From: Hyphomicrobiaceae bacterium
Lineage (GTDB): Bacteria; Pseudomonadota; Alphaproteobacteria; Rhizobiales; JAKIUO01
NCBI GenBank assembly: GCA_021647535.1
Contig: JAKIUO010000154.1
Coordinates: 1 to 7,048, forward strand
Length of the DNA stretch: 7,048 nucleotides
Direction of reading: 5' to 3'
The translations under genes and the position numbers were made by a program. The notes under the pieces are model-generated. The model made no database searches. It saw only the letters and a program-made list of their open reading frames with translations, and was not told where the DNA came from. Below are positions 4,827 through 7,048 of the stretch, one piece after another. How positions within the stretch are numbered: position 1 is the stretch's first letter; every line of letters starts with the position of its first letter.

Positions 4827-5939
4827 TCAAAGAGATGCGCCGGCCTCCCCCAAAAATTCTTTCAGCGCGGTCATTGTTGCGCGACATTCCTCGTCGCTGC
4901 CAATGGTCATGCGCAGGGCATTTTTAAAGTGATAGCTATCGACCCGGCGCAGCACTATTCTTTTTGACAGTAAAAAATCATCGGCTTTATGGGCGCTTTT
5001 TGCGAGGTCTCCGGGGAAATGGATGAGCACGAAATTGGCAACACTTGGCGTCACGCAGAGCCCCAGCGCTGCACATTCGGCACTGACCCAGTCGCGCCAG
5101 ACCTCTGTGTGGGCGCGCGCTTCTTGCATAAAGGCGCGATCATTGAGGGCGGCGACCCCGGCTTTAATGGCTGGGGCCGACAGGTTGAACGGTCCACGAA
5201 TACGGTTGAGTACATCGGCGATTTCTGGAGGGCAATAGGCCCAGCCGATGCGCAGGGCGGCCAGCCCGTATATTTTGGAAAAGGTGCGCGTCATCACGAC
5301 ATTTTTGCAGGTGGCGACCAGTTCGATCCCGGCCTCATAATCATTCTTGCTGACATATTCGGCATAGGCAGCATCAAGCACCAGCACGACCTTGGCGGGC
5401 AGCTCTTGTTGTAATCTTTTGATTTCGTCAAAGGGCAGATAGGTGCCGGTCGGGTTGTTGGGGTTGGCCAGAAAGACCATGCGGGTTTTGTCGCTGAGCT
5501 TGGCAAGGATGGCGTCGACATCAGCCGTAAAGTTGGTTTCATCGGCGACCACCGGTGTGGCGCCATTGGCCATGATGGCGATGGGATAAACCAGAAAGCC
5601 GTGCTTTGTGTAGATGGCTTCATCACCCGGCCCCAGATAGGCGTTGGCCAGCAGGTTGAGCAATTCATCCGAGCCTGAACCACAGACGATATGATCGGCA
5701 TTGAGACCATATTGCGCAGAAATTGCCGCGCGCAATTCACCTGCCGAGCCATCGGGATAGAGCTGCAACTCCTTTGCTGCCCTTTGATAGGCGGCGATCG
5801 CCTTGGGGCTGGGGCCAAACGGGGTTTCATTGGACGACAGTTTGATGACCGGGCCGCTGCCTGGCAGTTCACTTTTACCCGGTACATAAGGGTCAATCTG
5901 CAAAATTCCGGATTTTGGTTTGGGTCGATCGCTTGTCAT
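4827..5939 (-). CDS. hisC: Histidinol-phosphate / aromatic aminotransferase
   Basis: This is a PLP enzyme of aminotransferase class I/II, 370 residues, a normal HisC length. It transaminates imidazole-acetol phosphate with glutamate in histidine synthesis, and relatives of this kind also act on phenylpyruvate and 4-hydroxyphenylpyruvate. SSNETPFG is at 35-42 near the substrate. GSGSDELL (87-94) binds cofactor. NPNNPTG is at 159-165 with its PLP-contacting Asn. Asp189 (in LDAAYAEY) pairs with the pyridine nitrogen. TFSKIYGLAALRIGW (219-233) holds Lys222 for the Schiff base and Arg230 for the phosphate. ALRMTIGSDEE (341-351) holds Arg343 for the substrate carboxylate. The start at 5939 has AAGGAA eight bases upstream; an in-frame GTG at 5960 would lie before that site and is rejected. 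Adjacency to tyrA suggests double duty in tyrosine and phenylalanine synthesis, as known for the Zymomonas pair. The 240-bp gap to tyrA is large for this arrangement. Confidence 0.93.
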   Translation of the reverse strand: MTSDRPKPKSGILQIDPYVPGKSELPGSGPVIKLSSNETPFGPSPKAIAAYQRAAKELQLYPDGSAGELRAAISAQYGLNADHIVCGSGSDELLNLLANAYLGPGDEAIYTKHGFLVYPIAIMANGATPVVADETNFTADVDAILAKLSDKTRMVFLANPNNPTGTYLPFDEIKRLQQELPAKVVLVLDAAYAEYVSKNDYEAGIELVATCKNVVMTRTFSKIYGLAALRIGWAYCPPEIADVLNRIRGPFNLSAPAIKAGVAALNDRAFMQEARAHTEVWRDWVSAECAALGLCVTPSVANFVLIHFPGDLAKSAHKADDFLLSKRIVLRRVDSYHFKNALRMTIGSDEECRATMTALKEFLGEAGASL

Positions 5940-6344
5940 CAACTTCTTTCCTTCCTGCACCCCCGGCTTCTCTTATCACTGGACTGCAATTTCAGTTGTG
6001 GGACTTGATACCCCATCTTTTGAGGAAGGGAAACAGCAGAAACGGGTGGGACAGGAAGCGGATCTGTTTACCTCTCGTTCATAAAATCCCGCAATAGTTA
6101 AGGAGTTCCTAATTCCGAAATCGATGAACCTTACCTATCTATCTGATATTTAAGAGTTAAATTATCATTTTGGGGTGCGGTTAGAAGGTGTGCTGATTCG
6201 GTTGTTTCGCCGTTTTGAAGCAATCAAGCGCTTTTTCGGCTTCCCTCGGGGACCGGACCAACCAATATTGTCGTGTGTGAAATGCGTCTCAAGTGCGTCC
6301 CCAATGTCAGTATGATTTCAACTTTATTGACGAGACACAGCTCC
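5940..6344. other. Divergent intergenic region between hisC and the adhesin-like gene
   Basis: These 405 bp hold the hisC ribosome site near the left end and otherwise no gene, tRNA or strong hairpin that I can support. The middle (about 6080-6170) is AT-rich and is the likeliest place for promoters of both divergent genes, but no -35/-10 pair is convincing on either strand. A short palindrome, AAGCGCTT, followed by T residues lies near 6226-6236. Confidence 0.5.
5948..5953 (-). promoter_or_regulatory. Ribosome binding site deciding the hisC start
   Basis: The minus strand reads AAGGAA eight bases before the ATG at 5939. It lies inside the extra reading frame that would begin at the GTG at 5960, so it supports the shorter protein. 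Confidence 0.7.
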
Positions 6345-7048
6345 ATGGCCGATCAAAAAACGACTGCAAACAATTCCGGGCAATCCAGCGACAGTCGCGA
6401 GACGGCGCAAGATGCCAATCTGTCTGCTCTGCGCGACGCGAGTGCGGGCGACGGGCGGCTGATCGCCAAGCCGCCAGCTGGTGTCAGCGATGTGATCAGT
6501 GTGCGCGATGGCGAAAAGCTGTCTTTTGGCTTTTCCTTGAAAGATGTCTCGGTCGATCTGGTGGATGTGGATCTCATTTTGACGTTTCGCGATGGGGCCA
6601 AGATCATTCTGCTGGAATTTGGTCTGCAAATCATGTCAGAAATTCCTCCCGATATGGTGTTTGACGGGATGCCCACTGATGCGCAGGAGCTGGTCTCAAG
6701 ACTTGGCACTGTGAGCATTAATGAGGACCATTCGGAGATTAATTTTTCCACGGCACAGGCCAAAAACGAAGCGGACAAGGACAAATCCTCGGAGAGTGAG
6801 GAGCAGGCAGAAGCGGCGGAACCTGTTGTTGAAGTGATTGAAGTGGAGGCCGAACAGTTTTCCTCTCCCGATTCAGCCAAGGCCAAAGGTCAGACCAAGG
6901 GCACGGGATCTGCTGAAGAAGAGCGCGCCAGAATTGATGAAAACCTTGCCATCAGCGATGAAGAGCGCACCCGGCTGGCCGATGATGCCGCCCCAAGCAC
7001 GCCATCGATTACCAATGATTTCACCGGCTTTGGTGATTTTGATACGCC
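6345..7048 (+). CDS. N-terminus of a probable large RTX/VCBS-type surface adhesin, C-terminus beyond the window
   Basis: The frame is open from the ATG at 6345 to the right edge (234 codons). There is no signal peptide, as expected of type I-secreted proteins, whose signal is C-terminal. After a polar start, residues 47-121 form a compact beta-rich module: DGEKLSFGFSLKD, then VDVDLILTFRDGAKIILLEF, then PPDMVFDG. It recalls the prefix module of giant alphaproteobacterial RTX/VCBS/Bap-like proteins (a pattern of LxFxxxxxxVxxxxxDLxLxFxDGxxIxLxxF). In LapA/BapA-type adhesins the N-terminus retains the protein at the outer membrane; I see no diagnostic retention site. Residues 138-218 are an acidic, low-complexity linker, followed by FTGFGDFD. 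The ribosome site is weak, and in-frame ATGs at 6312 and 6282 are possible. The repeats and C-terminal signal that would prove the call lie outside, so this rests on pattern resemblance. A cytoplasmic acidic protein is the alternative. Confidence 0.55.
   Translation, partial: MADQKTTANNSGQSSDSRETAQDANLSALRDASAGDGRLIAKPPAGVSDVISVRDGEKLSFGFSLKDVSVDLVDVDLILTFRDGAKIILLEFGLQIMSEIPPDMVFDGMPTDAQELVSRLGTVSINEDHSEINFSTAQAKNEADKDKSSESEEQAEAAEPVVEVIEVEAEQFSSPDSAKAKGQTKGTGSAEEERARIDENLAISDEERTRLADDAAPSTPSITNDFTGFGDFDT

Noticed and set aside
4476..4967. 163-codon plus-strand frame across the hisC-tyrA gap
   Set aside because: Both ends lie antisense to firm genes and the middle is translated hairpin DNA, so it is a chance frame.
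5940..5960. GTG start for hisC at 5960
   Set aside because: Purine-rich AAGGAA within this stretch is better explained as the ribosome site of the ATG at 5939, and the extra seven residues are not part of the HisC family.
6293..6664. 123-codon plus-strand frame and long antisense frames over the adhesin-like gene
   Set aside because: They are alternative-frame shadows. The frame from 6345 gives a structured module with an acidic linker and stays open to the edge.
1..7048. CRISPR array, tRNA/rRNA genes, insertion sequence or phage genes
   Set aside because: No spaced direct repeats, no cloverleaf or rRNA-like stretch, and no transposase or integrase motif were seen on either strand.

Overview
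This window looks like a chromosomal segment of a Gram-negative alphaproteobacterium, probably marine or surface-associated. The main clue is an adjacent hisC-type aminotransferase and monofunctional tyrA/tyrC-type dehydrogenase, a pairing known from alphaproteobacteria such as Zymomonas. Base composition is roughly balanced. Three genes encode proteins with Sec-type signal peptides, and a fourth looks like the start of a large secreted adhesin. The species cannot be named from the sequence.

Layout. Positions 1-1117 (minus) hold the N-terminal 372 residues of a secreted animal-type haem peroxidase that runs off the left edge. It is the downstream gene of a probable two-gene unit. The upstream gene (1203-2399, minus) encodes a mosaic periplasmic protein: signal peptide, SH3-like segment, Glu-Thr linker, coiled coil, Met/His-rich segment and C-terminal YceI domain. 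A 465-bp divergent intergenic region (2400-2864) follows. It carries a plausible promoter and a strong stem-loop in the leader of a plus-strand OmpA-domain protein gene (2865-3641), which ends in a clear intrinsic terminator.

The terminator abuts the convergent tyrA gene (3702-4586, minus). Upstream of tyrA, beyond 240 bp packed with hairpins, is hisC (4827-5939, minus). A 405-bp region with no convincing gene (5940-6344) separates hisC from a divergent plus-strand gene (6345 to the right edge). Its N-terminus resembles the prefix module of giant type I-secreted RTX/VCBS/Bap-type adhesins.

How the genes work together. TyrA and HisC can supply the late steps of tyrosine synthesis (oxidative decarboxylation of prephenate or arogenate, plus transamination), and HisC also serves histidine synthesis. 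The left half is an envelope module. A haem peroxidase able in principle to make oxidised halides or radicals sits beside a YceI-domain protein with a Met-rich segment that could bind copper or absorb oxidant. The pairing and the architecture of that protein are the most unusual things here, but the functional link is inference. The OmpA-domain protein probably anchors the envelope to peptidoglycan, and the right-edge gene probably acts at the cell surface.
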